Shown here piece by piece: positions 1 through 12,394 of a stretch of DNA of 64,000 bases (positions are counted from its first letter, which is position 1; the number at the start of each line of letters is the position of its first letter). The DNA is taken from positions 22,636,095 to 22,700,094 of the forward strand of contig CM055106.1 in NCBI GenBank assembly GCA_029204225.1, in the 5' to 3' direction. The translations under genes were made by a program, and so were the position numbers. This stretch comes from Diphasiastrum complanatum (Eukaryota; Streptophyta; Lycopodiopsida; Lycopodiales; Lycopodiaceae). The notes under the pieces are model-generated. The model was not told the origin of the DNA, searched no databases, and saw only the letters and a list, made by a program, of their open reading frames with translations.

Positions 1-172
1 TGTCATACCTCAATTGATCTTGTTGTGTTGCTGGTCTCTCCTCCAAACCTATAACAATATCCAAAACATCATTCATCTCAAGAAGTGACTTCATCCTCAC
101 TTTCCATAATGAATAGTTACTTGAGGTAAGCCTATCATTGGCTTCCAACATGACTCCAAGTGAGATTGCCAT
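1..172 (-). CDS. Copia gag, N-terminal fragment cut by window edge
   Basis: Start ATG is at 172-170 and 57 codons run open to the window edge. The protein begins MAISLG and at about residues 16-28 has the Ty1/copia capsid signature in which an asparagine-tyrosine pair is followed by tryptophan (SSNYSLWKVRM), then an acidic LEERP stretch, as in plant copia gag N-termini. It would form the capsid of the virus-like particle. The start is supported by an untranslated leader and an initiator-Met primer site upstream (760-771). No stop is visible in the part present; the rest of the element lies outside the window. Confidence 0.85.
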   Translation of the reverse strand, partial: MAISLGVMLEANDRLTSSNYSLWKVRMKSLLEMNDVLDIVIGLEERPATQQDQLRYD

Positions 173-759
173 GTAGCAATGACCTGATCTTCTCTTTCAA
201 CCTGTTTCAATGCACCAAGCACTCCTTTGAACAACAACAAATTCTTTCAAAAGAAATCACCAAGATTTGAAACTATCTCACAAATTCTCTTCTAGCACTT
301 ATCCAAGCAAATCAACACATAGAATCTTGGAATCTTGATCAACCTATGATCTATCCTCAATCTAATGACTTTTGCCACTTCCTAAGATTGAAATACACTC
401 AAATGAAATCCAGCAACCTCACTATCTAGAGATCCAATTAAAATTAGGGTTTTGACAAAATCACAAAAAATTGACTATTCCAAATCTACATGCAAATGCT
501 GAAAATTTGATATGCAATCTATAAGCCACCACTTAGGCTGAACCAATGATCCAAAAATCGGCCAAATCCAGCATGTGAATTCAAAAAATGAAATTGAACA
601 AGTATATTGACCTATTTAGTGTTTTGATTTACAAAAGATCCAATCTACAAAAGCAAAAAATCCGATTTGGTGTAGAATCCTCTCTAGCATGCTCTAGACT
701 TGATATCTTCACCAAATCATTGATAGATCTGATTTCCTCCTTCATAACCTACAACACAA
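173..759 (-). other. Untranslated leader of the left-edge copia element
   Basis: This A/T-rich stretch lies between the primer site and the gag start of the minus-strand copia element. Short open frames here show no protein signature. I see nothing else in it. Confidence 0.6.
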
Positions 760-771
760 GCTCTGATACCA
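760..771 (-). promoter_or_regulatory. Primer binding site (initiator-Met tRNA)
   Basis: On the minus strand this reads TGGTATCAGAGC, complementary to the 3' end of plant initiator-Met tRNA. It abuts the LTR at 772, fixing the element's orientation and the inner LTR end. Confidence 0.9.
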
Positions 772-1422
772 TGTGAAAGATTTTAGATCCTTAAGATCCA
801 ATCTACTTGAATGATCTTTGGTTAGAAAGAGAAATACACTATCAATTTCACCAATGTAGAAAAATCAGCATCTACACACAATTTGAGATGCAAACACTAA
901 TAGAACTTGATCAAACTTGAATGAAATGATTATGTATCGTTGCTGTCCGTACAAAACCATCAAGCTACTGTATTTCACACGTGTGGATCCAAAAATAACA
1001 AATATAGATCATTCTAAACATAGAATTGCAAGCAATCACCAAGATAGTGCACCAATGGATAGTAGAACCCAAGAGAACCATGTATAAGCATGAAATGAGA
1101 TAGAGAAGAGAGAAGATGACTCTCTCCACGAGTTACATCCTTTTATAGTAGGTCCAAACCCTATTTGGCCACTTGGCTTTCCCACCAAAATGCTAACCCT
1201 ACCAATTTTGGGTCTAGATTCGATGTACCCAACTTATTCAAATTGAATCTACTCAAACTCGCATTCTATCTTTTCCACACTTTCAAAAAAGTGTTTATTC
1301 AAATGAAATTTAGACTAATGAACTTTGAAAAGTCAACCTCTAGGTCTAAAACAAGTTTTGGCCTCAATATGCCAAACATGGAAATATTGCAAAATGTGAT
1401 GAAACTAGTTGAATCTTTCACA
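772..1422 (-). mobile_element. Copia 5' LTR (651 bp)
   Basis: Ends are TGTGAAAGA and TCTTTCACA, a 9-bp perfect terminal inverted repeat with TG/CA. The inner end touches the primer site. On the minus strand a TATA box (CTATAAAA, 1141-1148) sits where a U3 promoter is expected. The region near 1230-1370 resembles sequence at 20270-20460, so related LTR pieces occur elsewhere in the window. Confidence 0.88.
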
Positions 1423-2189
<767 letters not shown>

Positions 2190-2510
2190 GCACTACCAAA
2201 AACTTTGATATAGGTGCTTAATAAGTGTGTCCCTTGTTCACTTATGAATCCAAGGCATGTTATAATATATTCATATATGATTTTAGTTATTCCTAAAATG
2301 TATGTCGACTAAATTGCTCTCGCCTCCACCCATTTGAAAAAATAGTCGATGGCCACAGATTTCCCATGGTGACCCAAGCCCCATTTTTTTAAAAGGAGTC
2401 TAGATCAATATAGAGTTCAATGGCATTATGCCCGCTTCTCAAGGTTTTTGTGTACATTGGCATACATCACAACACTTGACATAGTAAATCCTCTTGGAGG
2501 GTGGACCACC
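2190..2510 (-). pseudogene. Gypsy integrase relic
   Basis: Translated on the minus strand in pieces, this gives a zinc-finger half (CDVCQ) near 2450, the core strand with VAIDYFFKWVEA near 2350 (Gypsy consensus ATDYFTKWVEA) and, further on, a match to the second catalytic-aspartate region in which SEQGTHL stands for the usual SDQGTHF. The usual Asp there is thus Glu. Frames shift and stops occur, so it is dead. It would have inserted cDNA into the host genome. No RT is recognisable to the right, so this is a fragment, distinct from the Gypsy-like LTR at 3.8-4.9 kb. Confidence 0.75.
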
Positions 2511-3578
2511 ATAGCCCTAACTATAGAATTTTGCAAATGGTTGATTTAGTGACTAAGTGTCATCTTCCCATTTCTTTGTGAGAGATTGTTATAACTTTTG
2601 TGTTTTTGTGGGTGAAATGCAACATCTCAGTATATTATCTATTCCATAAGGTCTGGTTGTCAAGCTAGCTAGAACCAAGCCTGTCACGGACTTCCTATGC
2701 AACTTCTTCGGGAATCCGAGCACTTGTAGGCCTAGGCAATTCCATGCCATTCAAGCCCTTCATTTTCAATCTCCAAAACCATCCATGGCTTACTTACATT
2801 GGCTGCAATTCAGCTTTTAATCAGTGCTCTCTCTCTTTTTTATATAAAAGACCTAAAAAGTGTCCATTCGAACACTTTAAAGAACTGCATAGAAGTACGG
2901 AGTGTTACTACCTTTCCAAATAGTATCATAGAGGTTCATATCTAAATGCGTGGTGAGGTGATCTCCTGTGAGCTACCCATCTTCTTCTTTTCTAAGTGAA
3001 AAAAACCGCTTACGTACTATTGATAACACACCACATGTATCGAACTAACGGCAATGTAGTCTTATGGCAGAAACTCATAGTCTTCTTATTGATATACTAC
3101 TGAAACAAATCCAACCTTCATACCAAGAGCAAGTACTATTGTCATGCACGTTTAGACCGTTGCAAGTATTGCTTGAAGCACTTCTACAAAGCAGTAGGTA
3201 GTATATCATACTCAACCGTTTGAAGCTATAGCGTATATGCATGGCTTACTTTACACTTTGTAGTATTATGCTTATACACATAAGAGAGCACTTCTTATTA
3301 TCACAAGCAGAAGCATACCGAAAGTGCTATCACTCATAATCATCAGATAAAGAGATAGATGGGCGTATTAAGAGCGGCCTTCTCCAACGATTTATGGCAG
3401 AGACGGATCATAGCTATGTAGGGCGGCCATACAACTCTCAACTACTCGCTGAGACAACAAGCAATATCATAGTAGTGTTGCTACATATCAGAGAAACCGC
3501 ACATGATAAGTGCTCCATCGCATTATTGAAGGCATAGTTATGCTCAAACCACATATACAAAAGTGCTCACATATTAGC
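2511..3578. other. No gene recognised
   Basis: About 1 kb with only short open frames. The first part may continue the Gypsy relic upstream of integrase but no RNase H or RT motif is readable. Confidence 0.4.
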
Positions 3579-3677
3579 AACAAAACTTATTGTTGAGGCA
3601 CGGCCCACTGGCCGCACTGGATTCTGCTGGCCATCCAGTGTGGCCAGTGGGGCACGTCCTCAACAATAAGTTTTGTT
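3579..3677. repeat. Near-perfect 99-nt inverted repeat (hairpin)
   Basis: The left arm at 3579-3622 and the right arm at 3633-3677 are reverse complements apart from a small bulge near the middle and one base difference, with a 10-nt loop. The outer arms are AT-rich (AACAAAACTTATTGTTGAGG) and the inner arms GC-rich. It could be a foldback MITE or a small-RNA precursor. No coding potential. Confidence 0.9.
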
Positions 3678-3799
3678 TTTAAAATAATGGGCCACCAAAA
3701 AATCACAAATTTAAAAAAAACCTTTTGGGGCATGCTTCTAAGTTTGGTCCGGTAAGGCATTTAAACTGGTTTGGTATCATAAGAGAAAATAACCATTTA

Positions 3800-3846
3800 G
3801 AGCGTTACGAAGGGCAAATAAAGTGCAAAATAATATTGTAGACTCC

Positions 3847-3920
<74 letters not shown>

Positions 3921-4904
3921 CATCTATTCCCACGAGTTTACATCCTTTTATAGCAAATCCATGCCTCGTTAATGAATCTTTGGTTTTCCTCCAGAATAAA
4001 AACCCTATTAACATGTTGTCTTTTAGGGTTTTTTTCTACTATGGCTTCCCAACTAGTAGGGTTAAGGTATCTCTTCCGCTATGGCTACCCAACTAGAGGA
4101 GAGAGGGTTCCGAAAAGACATTGAAGTATATTGGCAGTGGGGTTTGATCCACTCCATTCTATGTTCTCTTGCATAACAAACCCTCTAAGGCTCACCCTTC
4201 TATGACCTAGAACTAGTTCCTTAAGGCAGGCCCCCAACAAAGGAATGTCCTAGATTAGCTCTTTAAGTCTTCCCCCAACTAGAGAGTACCCTAAATTAAC
4301 CTAACCCTAATGACCACTATGGTTGCCCCCCAACTAGTGGCTTCCTAAGTAATCCTAAATAACTCCCACAAGGGAAGGAAAGACGAGTGCATAAGAGCCA
4401 TAATAACAAGCACAATAACATAAAACCAAATGAGGAAAGCTTAGTGGGGCTCAAGCACCTACCACCAAGTATTCTATCCACAAGTGGGAACACAAGTTAA
4501 GCAAGAATAGATTAGTTCTATTAAAGCTTGGGCTTATACAAGTGTTACTTAAGGCTCCCAAATCCACTTCTATATATATAATGAGTGGTAGGCCCATATG
4601 CTAAGATGCTTATGGGATACTCCCAAAGCTTATTGCTAAGCTATTCTAAGAAGTGACTTCTCGTATGAAGTTCACTTAACAAAATAAACTTAGAACTTTT
4701 AAACTTAGATCTTAGACTTTCTAAGTTTAAAGTATTACAATTATTTCTTGGTAATACTTAAACTTAAATGGAAAAGGGTGGAAGTCTAAGGTTCCTAAGC
4801 ATTATTGCTTACAAAATTGAGATTACTTGTGGACTTACAAAACACATGCCATAGTAACTCTTCTAATGCCGCCATTAAATACAAGGGATTCCTTGGGGCT
4901 AACA
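3800..4904 (-). mobile_element. Gypsy-like 3' LTR (left end approximate)
   Basis: The right end is fixed on the minus strand by a polypurine tract (CGAGGGGGATAA, 4905-4916) directly followed by TGTTAGCCCC at 4904. A minus-strand TATA box (CTATAAAA near 3947-3954) precedes a GA tract as in an R region, giving a U3 of about 950 bp. The left boundary is inferred from this layout. Positions 4648-4904 recur at 19970-20238. Repeated CCCAACTAG motifs occur at 4040-4340. Confidence 0.6.
3849..3916. repeat. (GA)n microsatellite, about 34 units
   Basis: Uninterrupted GA run inside the Gypsy-like LTR. Small frames through it encode only dipeptide repeats. Confidence 0.97.
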
Positions 4905-4916
4905 TTATCCCCCTCG
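4905..4916 (-). promoter_or_regulatory. Polypurine tract
   Basis: Minus-strand CGAGGGGGATAA immediately before the TG of the LTR. It would prime plus-strand DNA synthesis and marks the 3' end of the element interior. Confidence 0.7.
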
Positions 4917-6429
4917 TTTATAGCATTGGCGGTCCCACGCCAATGAGGTCGCAATAAGGTGCGGCAGGCTTGTTAAGTAGTTGCACGCTTTGCTGGATAT
5001 TGTTGCGTACAATGCCCTGAGGGTAAGCTTCCGAAATTGTTGAATAGCTCGGTGAAACTGGCAGAATCTTGGAGTTGGTTTGTTGAGATCGTTTTCATTT
5101 ACTTGCTTGGATCATCCATTAGATAATTTGCACAAGCTAGATTATCTTAGGCAATAACAAAAATTGTAATATTGACACTGGGAGACGAATGGCAGAGAAG
5201 TGAAAGAATTATGATTGAGAAATGGAAGAGAAGGGAAGTGAAAGGACTGGGTTGAAATGATGCACGTGTTGTTACTCAGTTGATTCATGGGAATACATAG
5301 TTGGCAGTGGTCTTCTGAGATCACCTGCTGCACCATCCTTTCTGCTGCTCCATTACTTCTGTGAGCTGGTTGTCTTGAAGATTTTGTCTTCTTGGGGAGG
5401 GCGGCTTCTGAATTATGTTGCAGATGCATTTGCAGGACCAATAAAGATTGCTTCCCATAGCATTTCACATGATCAAATCAAAGCATGTTTAGCACATCCA
5501 TTGGTGATGACGAACACTTGAAGTATGGGTGTGAAAATGGAAGAAGGTAAGGCTTCAAGCTTATTTATGTACGGGAAGGTGGAGGAGGTGAAATGTGGTA
5601 GGGATAGTGAGATGTATTGTATTGCTTCCAAATTTTGTCAGAGATAATCATTGCTCATAGTGCATGTCTCTAATGAAATAGCCTTTGCCTGTATTTGAAA
5701 TATCGTCTCACAGTTGGCAATATGGTTGTTTGGCCCTTGATTGCCTGTTGTGGATATTCCTCTGCATGTTGGCACAGATTCCAAGCTTTTATTTCAGTGG
5801 TGGTTGTACAGTTGGAAAAGCATGGATTTTGTATTGCTTATGTAAAACCAATTGCTTATTCTGGTGATATGGGTGGGATGAGATGCTTTCCATCTTGTTG
5901 GGAAGATGGATCTTAGTCTTGACCTTCTGACGTCTAGAAATATTTGCAATGTTTCGGATCTAGGTTGAATGTTGAAGTCATTTTCGTAAGCTCGAGAATT
6001 GTGTACAAATGACATTGTTATGAACATCATTTCCATTTGAATTTCAATTTTTTGGAGAGTCTTCTTACAATCTAACTCCGAGAAGAAACTCGTTCACCCT
6101 CCTATCTAATGAATACACTTGTAGAACTTGAAGATAGATAGGGCAAGTTTTGTTGATTAGTGGATTGTGATATCTTTTGCAGTCCAATAAAGAATCCGTT
6201 GTGGAAGATGTTCGTAGACTGCTTTTGATCTTGGTTGACTGTGTTGCATTTATGTGCATGAGCTTAGTAAGGAGGAATCCCATAAGTTTTTACTAGCGTT
6301 GAGAATGCCTCCGAATTAATGTGACCCATGCTTATTGTTGGGTGGCAGAGTGGTGATTGTTCAGCTGGAAAAGCGTTGATTTGAAATTGCTTTTGTAAGT
6401 GCAATTGCTTACCCACTACTTCCTTGAGC
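4917..6429 (-). other. Decayed interior of Gypsy-like element, 3' part
   Basis: No conserved protein is readable. Two direct repeats (about 5800-5870 and 6350-6410) share a GGAAAAGCxTxGATTT core and an AATTGCTTA motif. The same core occurs in reverse orientation near the 3' LTRs of the gag-only elements (around 16100 and 31800), suggesting kinship with that family. Confidence 0.35.
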
Positions 6430-7438
6430 AATCATTTTAATAGACCCGCCATCTTCAAGGTCTCTTGGTGCTCCTTTTCTTTCTTATCCTTGAGATCCAT
6501 CATTTTTCTCTCTAGATGGCTCCCAATTAATTCGAATGCTAGCCATCTTATTTTACAGTCATAAGGCATGGGTCCAAGTGTTTTATCATGTCTTGAATGA
6601 GCCTATTCTGTTCCCAAGACTCAATCAACAAGACATATTTTGTCGATGTGATTGTCCCTCTATAGTATAGCCTTGCCATTGGTAGATGGTCTTCTTCCGT
6701 TTGCAATGGCTGGTTCACATTTAGCTCCAATGAGGGCATCTCTTTACTCTAATGGTAGTCGAGCTCCAATAGATAAGTTGTGTGCACAAGCTCCGACTAT
6801 TGTATTGGCTAATTCCTATGAGTGGACCCGCATATATTCTTGCAACATGTCTTGTCGACCATTAAACATAGTTAAGCATAGATCTCTCCATGTTGATTGT
6901 GGCTTAGTGCTTGGACTAGCTGCTTTCTCTTTCTATACTGCGATGGGTCTATCTCTTCCAGTCCTCCTCTCTCCAAAGCTCTATAGTTCTCTGAAACTCT
7001 TCTGATTGCTCCTTGGGAGAGGAGTCTTCCACTGTTATTTGACTTTTGGACAACCAATATGGATTTTTTATGTATTCTTCGAAGCTTTTGTTCTCCTTGC
7101 CCTAGTCTCCTTTTCTTGGCTTGTTCTTTAGCTCAAAGTCAAATAACAATCCTTCTACTCCCTATACACCTTGTGACTTCACTTGTTGTCGGCTTCAGGA
7201 GTTGACGTCTTTCTTTGAGGCTTTGGAGTTGTTGTCTTTTCATCTTTTGGCATTGTGGCAGCTTCTGGTGATGTAGTGGCAGGATCTTCTGCATAGAGCT
7301 TGGACTAGAATATAGTGGGCCCAACCACTTCTTCTCTTTCCCTGGCGCTGTGGCTACCGATGGTGTGGAGATATCCTTCTTTGTTGAAAAGTCGAATCCC
7401 CCTCTAGTGGATGGTTGCAGTTTGTTTGTCAACTTCAC
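6430..7438 (-). pseudogene. Unrecognised decayed reading frame of Gypsy-like element
   Basis: Open stretches at 7438-7139, 7057-6872 and 6739-6548 are all in the same minus-strand frame, separated by stops, as expected of a once-continuous coding region of about 300 codons. The product is hydrophilic, rich in Lys, Gln and Ser, with an acidic/basic coiled-coil-like stretch near 6430-6540 in a shifted frame. I recognise no domain. Position upstream of the polypurine tract and LTR suggests an element-encoded gag-like or accessory protein. Confidence 0.35.
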
Positions 7439-8736
7439 TGGTGGAAGGCTTTGTTGATGGTGACATCTCGAGACTGCTTCTGATCTGATGGAATGGATGG
7501 TGAAGTTGTCTGCTTAAGAAGTAACAATGGCGACAAACAACTTTCGCTGAACTTTCAATGTAAATATTTGAGCATAAATATTAGGATACCCATAATAATG
7601 CTACATAAAAAAACACACTATAATCAAATGACATTGCACAAACAAATAGGCAAGCAACAGACAACATAGTGGACAGTACGAGAAGGGAAAAAGGTTTAGC
7701 CATACACAGAGAGGATTTATAATTTCTACGTGTTTTCTTTTTAAAAGTAGTGTGAAATGGCACAAGGCCATAACAACATGAATGTAAGGACATAAAACAA
7801 GACAAGTGTCATTCATATAGCATGCGACAAACAACAACATCAATCTCAAGCCACGACAATAGGATAGTTTGTCATCTAGATTCAAAACTACGAGTTCATG
7901 ACATCAGAGAATATGTACCTAGAGACACTATGAAGGGCAAAAGCTTGAGAGGTTGTGATTCTAGCACTATCGGAGGATATGCCTAACAATGTTGCTACAG
8001 AGAAAAGACTTGATTATAGCTTAGCAACAATGCGGTTGGATCCCTAGGTAAGATAGTCCTTGGTGATGCTATACTGCCATGTCTAGTGGTAGAGATCATT
8101 TAACTTATTCTAATGTGTTAAAAGATAAGCTTTTAGAGAAACACATATTATTCTTCATGGTAAATAGGTCAGAGTCTGAAGAAACAAAATGGTTCTGTTT
8201 ACAAAGCCTTGCTAGCTTTTAGCCCTCGACCTGACGAAGATGTTCGCGAACACGAAAATCAAGAGATACAAAACACGAACGGTTCACGAACACGAAAGAT
8301 TCACGAATGAGAATCTTTTGCGGTCTGACACAAGAATCCTTTACGGTCTAGTACGAGAGAAGGAAGACGAACAAAAGCGAAACCAACGAAGGAAACGAAA
8401 CCAACGGCGGAAATGAAACCAACGTTGTGAAACCTCCTCCTACCCCTCACGCTCCAAAGAGTACCAGCCAAGATCATGCAAGTACCCAGAAGTACAGAAA
8501 TCTCATCTGACGGCATGACATCATCAGATACAATCTAGGTCGTGGCTAATCCGCCACTCTTGTGATTCCCTGATTAGTTGTAGATGCTTAATCACTCTAA
8601 TCTAAGACTTGCATAGAGCAACTAAACTTACTGGATGACTAACATAGCCGAGAAGCTATCAGATCCAAGAGGCCAAGCATTTAGACAATCAACCATTAAC
8701 AAGAGAATGGACTCCAAGAAATAATGGCTTCAATCA
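7439..8736. other. No gene recognised; possible copia LTR/leader at the right
   Basis: Short frames only. At 8225-8420 there are repeated CACGAACACGAAA and GAAACCAACG motifs of the kind seen in LTRs; since copia gag starts near 8737 this may be the remains of its LTR and leader, but no clean primer site is present. Confidence 0.35.
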
Positions 8737-9444
8737 GCTTGATTTTTCAGGATCTAACTTTATGGCCTGGAAACTTAAGACATCTTTAATACTCAAGGGC
8801 AAATGACTCTTCCCCTGGGTGGATGGCACAGAAGAAATGCCTACGACAACAGGCAAGGAGCTACGTGAATGGAGGAAGGAAAACGACAAGGCAATAACTT
8901 TGCTATCATCTTCCATCGAAGATAGTCTCACACTTGACCTGGCTATACTCTCCAAAGCTAAGAAGATGTGGGATGCATTTCTCCCAAGATTTCAGACGAA
9001 ATCAAGAAGTCAAATCATGATGCTGGAAGATCAGCTGACGAATTTGCAATGGGATGGAAAGGACCTCACCTCTTTCATGAGAAAGATGAAGGATCTGTTT
9101 CTATCACTACACAACTCTGGAGCAGAGAATGCAGTGTCAGCTGAGAAGCAGATCACATACCTATTGAGAGCCTTACCTAGATCATTCTAGACAACGAGGT
9201 CCCTGCTCGCTCAAGATCCTACCATGAACCTCGATAAGGTGATTATCGAGATTCGAGAGGAAGTCGAGTCCAGAGAACTTCTTGATCACAAAGATGGATC
9301 TGACCAGGCCCTCTACGGCAACAAAGAAAAATCCAAGAAACAATTTAAGCCTAAGAGGGAGTCGAATCAGAGGTAGTATCGTGACCAGCAAGCAGAGGGA
9401 ACAAGCAAAGACTGCTCTCTATAGCAAGAATAGCAGATGCAGGG
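8737..9444 (+). pseudogene. Copia gag, decayed (element C2)
   Basis: Plus-strand translation shows the copia capsid pattern: a phenylalanine/serine-rich lead (FSGSNFMAWKLK), a stop (TGA) in place of a sense codon near 8802, then a 123-residue open stretch (8819-9190) typical of mid-gag with heptad leucines, stops near 9188 and 9374, and a Lys-rich tail. The zinc knuckle and protease are missing: gag jumps directly into the pre-integrase region at about 9445, so there was an internal deletion. It would have formed capsid. Confidence 0.75.
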
Positions 9445-10333
9445 ATGCGTGTGAAGGTACACCTACCTACAGATCAGGTGCATCAGACCCATGATGACCC
9501 GCCAGACACTCTGTGGCACAGAAGACTCTGCCACATGAACTCAATGGCACTTTACCAAGCAAGCCATCATGGAGCAATAACAGGGGTCAACATCTCGAAT
9601 GCAACTAGTTCAACCACCTATGATGCATGTTTGAAGGGCAAGATGTCACGCACACCATTCGTCAAAGACTTCTACAAAACAACAAAGATTTTGGAGCTAG
9701 TGCATTCTGACATCTTTGGACCATTCAATGTGATCTCAGTAGGAGGTTCAAAGTATTATATAGCCTTCATTGATGACTATAGCAAATTTCCCAGAGTGTA
9801 TTTCATTAAGAATAAATCTGAAGCACTTGATAAATTCACAGAATATGTGAATTTGGCTGAAAGATGTATAGGCAACAAAGTGAAACAGATCAAAACAGAT
9901 CGAGGTGACGAATATATCTCGAATCACTTCATTGACTTCTGCCATGATCGTGGTATCATTCACAGAAGGATTGCAGCCTACACACCGCAGCACAATGGTG
10001 TTGTTGAATGGAAGAACAGGACCCTGATGGAAGCAACCAGATGCATGATGGCCTACTCGAAAGCTCCAAGGGCACTGTGGGCTGAGGCAATAGCTACAGC
10101 TGCATACATCTAGAATAGAATAGGCAAGTCTGGTGTTCCTCACATGACACCACATGAGCTATGGTGGGGTAGACTACACAACCTATCTCACGTCAGAATC
10201 TTTGGCTGCACAGCTTATGCACATGTTCTTGATAAGCTTCGAAAGAAGCTTGATGAGAAAGCCGAGCAAGAATTTCTGGTAGGTTATGACAACAATTCGT
10301 CATACTACAGAATCTACATGCCAGACACGAACA
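9445..10333 (+). pseudogene. Copia integrase, truncated (element C2)
   Basis: The open frame has the pre-integrase HHCC domain at the start (WHRRLCHMN ... ACLKGK), then the core with the first Asp (LVHSDIFGP), second Asp (IKTDRGDEY) and Glu region (NGVVEWKN; the residue two before the usual ERKN motif reads EWKN, so Glu is kept). A TAG at 10111-10113 interrupts after TAAYI and the frame resumes as NRIGKSGVPHMTPHELW. The C-terminal FLVGYD motif is present. Similarity stops near 10333, where the next element begins, so RT and RNase H are lost. Confidence 0.88.
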
Positions 10334-10414
10334 CTAACCACACACAAACCATTTCTAATCTCTTTGGTGGACTGTACCTTTGTTTCTGAGAGTATGAATT
10401 AATTTTTAAGATCC

Positions 10415-10556
10415 TGTTGGGCAATTAGAACACTTAAAGTTGTGATTACATTTAGCATAAGCTATCTATTAGACTGTTTTTGCATCTAGCAGCTGATTAG
10501 AATGGGAGAGCTGTTCCGCAATATTTCTACTCTCTTCTATCTCCCTTGCCCTATCA
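10415..10556 (+). mobile_element. Possible short copia 5' LTR (142 bp) of element C3
   Basis: Starts TGTTGGGCAA and ends CCCTATCA just 3 bp before a primer site. The 3' LTR candidate at 19575 starts TGTTGAAAATT and does not match it, so either the LTRs have diverged or this is a truncated LTR tail. The start coordinate is therefore uncertain. Confidence 0.4.
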
Positions 10557-10559
10557 GAT

Positions 10560-10571
10560 TGGTATCAGAGC
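10560..10571 (+). promoter_or_regulatory. Primer binding site (initiator-Met tRNA)
   Basis: Exact TGGTATCAGAGC upstream of the C3 gag start at 10624. Confidence 0.9.
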
Positions 10572-10623
10572 TTAGCTCAAATAACCGAGAGATTAAGTTT
10601 GTTCCATTTATATTACTGTTATC

Positions 10624-11430
10624 ATGTCTCATGTTGGTAGCTCTTTGTTGTCATCCAACAAGGCTAGAATCATTGACAAGTTCAATGGTTCTAACTTCTA
10701 CATCTGGAAGTTAAATCTCTGGATGATGTTGATAGATAGAGATCTTTGGGATGTAGTAGAAGGTGCTGACCTAAAACCAAAATATGGTGATCAAGCAAAG
10801 GCATGGAAGATCAAAGATCAGAATACCTTAGCATGTATCACACTAAATCTGGTTGACTCCCAAATATCCCATGTTACTACATTCAAAACTTCTAAGAATG
10901 CATTAGATTTGTTATTAAATCTCTATGAGACTCATGATGTAACCACTTGATTACATCTTAGAAGAAAGTTCTTTACTCTTAGCATGTCTAATTCTACTGC
11001 CATCACTTCTCACATCAACAACTTCCAATCTTTATTGGATCAGTTATCAGCTATAGGATGTTCTATTCAAGATGATGATGTTGTCATGATCTTGTTTTCT
11101 TTTCTTCCAAAGTCGTATGAATACTTTGTGGTGATGATCTCCACACAACCTGACCTCACTCTTCAAAAAGTGATCGGTCATCTTCTTCAAGAAGAAATGT
11201 GGAGAAAGACTAGCAGCCTATCCATCAAAGACAAATCCATGGCTTTATACACCAAGAAGAAAGACTATTCCAAGGGCAAGAATCAAGTGCAGCAGCAACA
11301 ACAGAAGCCTCACACTCAAGGTGAGCATGGTGGATCGCACAAGAAGCTTTTCTGCAGATATTGCAAGAGAGCCACAACATCAAAGAGTGTCGTATCCCGA
11401 CTACAATGAGGCAAAGAAGCAACAACAATA
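10624..11430 (+). pseudogene. Copia gag, decayed (element C3)
   Basis: ATG at 10624 opens 109 codons with copia gag motifs (NGSNFYIWKLNLW, then DLWDVVEG). A stop follows at 10948-10950 and the same protein continues from 10984 through a leucine-rich central domain to a Lys/Gln-rich tail. The zinc knuckle CRYCKR...HNIKEC near 11350-11390 is broken by a one-base frameshift. The protease is missing between about 11430 and 11560. Confidence 0.85.
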
Positions 11431-11534
11431 GTAGTAGCTAGACTCTTCCAATGCGACAGAATTTAAGGAGCAAAATACAAATTTGTTAATGGCTTACAAT
11501 AGCAATAGCAAAGATCGCTTTCTTATATGCATTG

Positions 11535-11646
11535 TAATAATTTAGTTGATGAACTGAATTTTCCTTCTTCATTAGATCAAAAATCTTTCTTTTGTGAATC
11601 ATGCATCTATGGGAAGCTCTCTAGAAGCAAGTTTCCAAAATCACAT
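11535..11646 (+). pseudogene. Copia pre-integrase fragment, 5' half of a split gene
   Basis: Encodes the end of the pre-integrase zinc-binding region (FCESCIYGKLSRSKF). Coding is interrupted exactly at the gag-only element and resumes at 17019. The two ends share the CACAT duplication at 11642-11646. Confidence 0.85.
11642..11646 (+). repeat. Target site duplication CACAT (left)
   Basis: CACAT directly precedes the LTR start and is repeated at 17014-17018 directly after the second LTR, as expected from a single retrotransposon insertion. Confidence 0.92.
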
Positions 11647-12375
11647 TGTTGTGGGTATTTCATGTATACAAATAAATAAGTGAGTCCCACCACTTAAAAT
11701 ACTGTTGGCCAAGCCTTGCCTAGTGGGCCCTGCCATAGTACAATAGAATAATAAGTGCAAGGCACTGACATCCTGTGTGTATAAGCCCAGCCACCAATGA
11801 GCACAAGTAGTAAGTTGTAATTCCTAGGAATAAGAGACTAGGGGCTTAAAATTCTAAAATGACATTAGAGGCCCTAAGTCAAGTTGCAAATAAAAAAGCT
11901 AAAAGGGCTCAACTTAAAACTCACATGAATCATGTGAGTGTCCTTGTGCTTTCTTAGCACCATTAGATTTAAGTTGTGTGTTTTTGAAAGGCTTGGATTA
12001 GAGTCCTTGCCCCAATGAAGTGGCCAATGAGAGTAAAGGAGACTCACCTCTAAACTATAAGAGGGAGTCATTTCCTTTGTATTGGATCATCTTTCATTCT
12101 CATTCTAATAAAACTCTCTTGGTTTCTCCATCTCCATCTCTCTCTCTCTCTCTCTTTCTCCCCTCTCTCTTCTCCCTCTATCCCTACGTTGGAATAGAAT
12201 AGCTTTGGGTAGGCGCTCGAGCCCCCGAAGCCTTTCTCAACCTAGGCATTCTCTCTCTCCCTCTCTCCACTCTCTTTCTCCTCCCTCTCCTCTCCCTCTC
12301 TCTTCTTGCTATGCAGGTGAAGGCGAGGTTGCCGCTCCCAGTGACGAACCTCTACGCTACACCGACGACACAACA
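11647..12375 (+). repeat. 5' LTR of gag-only element (729 bp)
   Basis: TGTTGTGGG ... CACAACA ends. A TATA-like CTATAAGAGG lies near 12055 and a short CT-rich tract around 12135-12180. By eye about 15 of the first 240 bases differ from the 3' LTR, mostly transitions. Confidence 0.93.
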
Positions 12376-12376
12376 G

Positions 12377-12394
12377 TGGCGCCGTTGCCGAGGA
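12377..12394 (+). promoter_or_regulatory. Primer binding site (tRNA-Asp type)
   Basis: TGGCGCCGTTGCCGAGGA differs at one base from the complement of the plant tRNA-Asp 3' end. It lies one base after the LTR. This primer is used by several Gypsy lineages (for example Athila). Confidence 0.85.

Noticed and set aside
3770-3790. TGGTATCATAAG as a plus-strand primer binding site
   Set aside because: Three of the last four bases differ from TGGTATCAGAGC and there is no LTR end or gag on either side.
5142-5468. 108-codon minus frame
   Set aside because: Not in frame with the other parts of the decayed coding region and without recognisable motif; probably chance.
8640-8680. AGCTATCAGATCC as a decayed primer site for copia C2
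   Set aside because: Too many differences, and the neighbouring LTR end cannot be defined.
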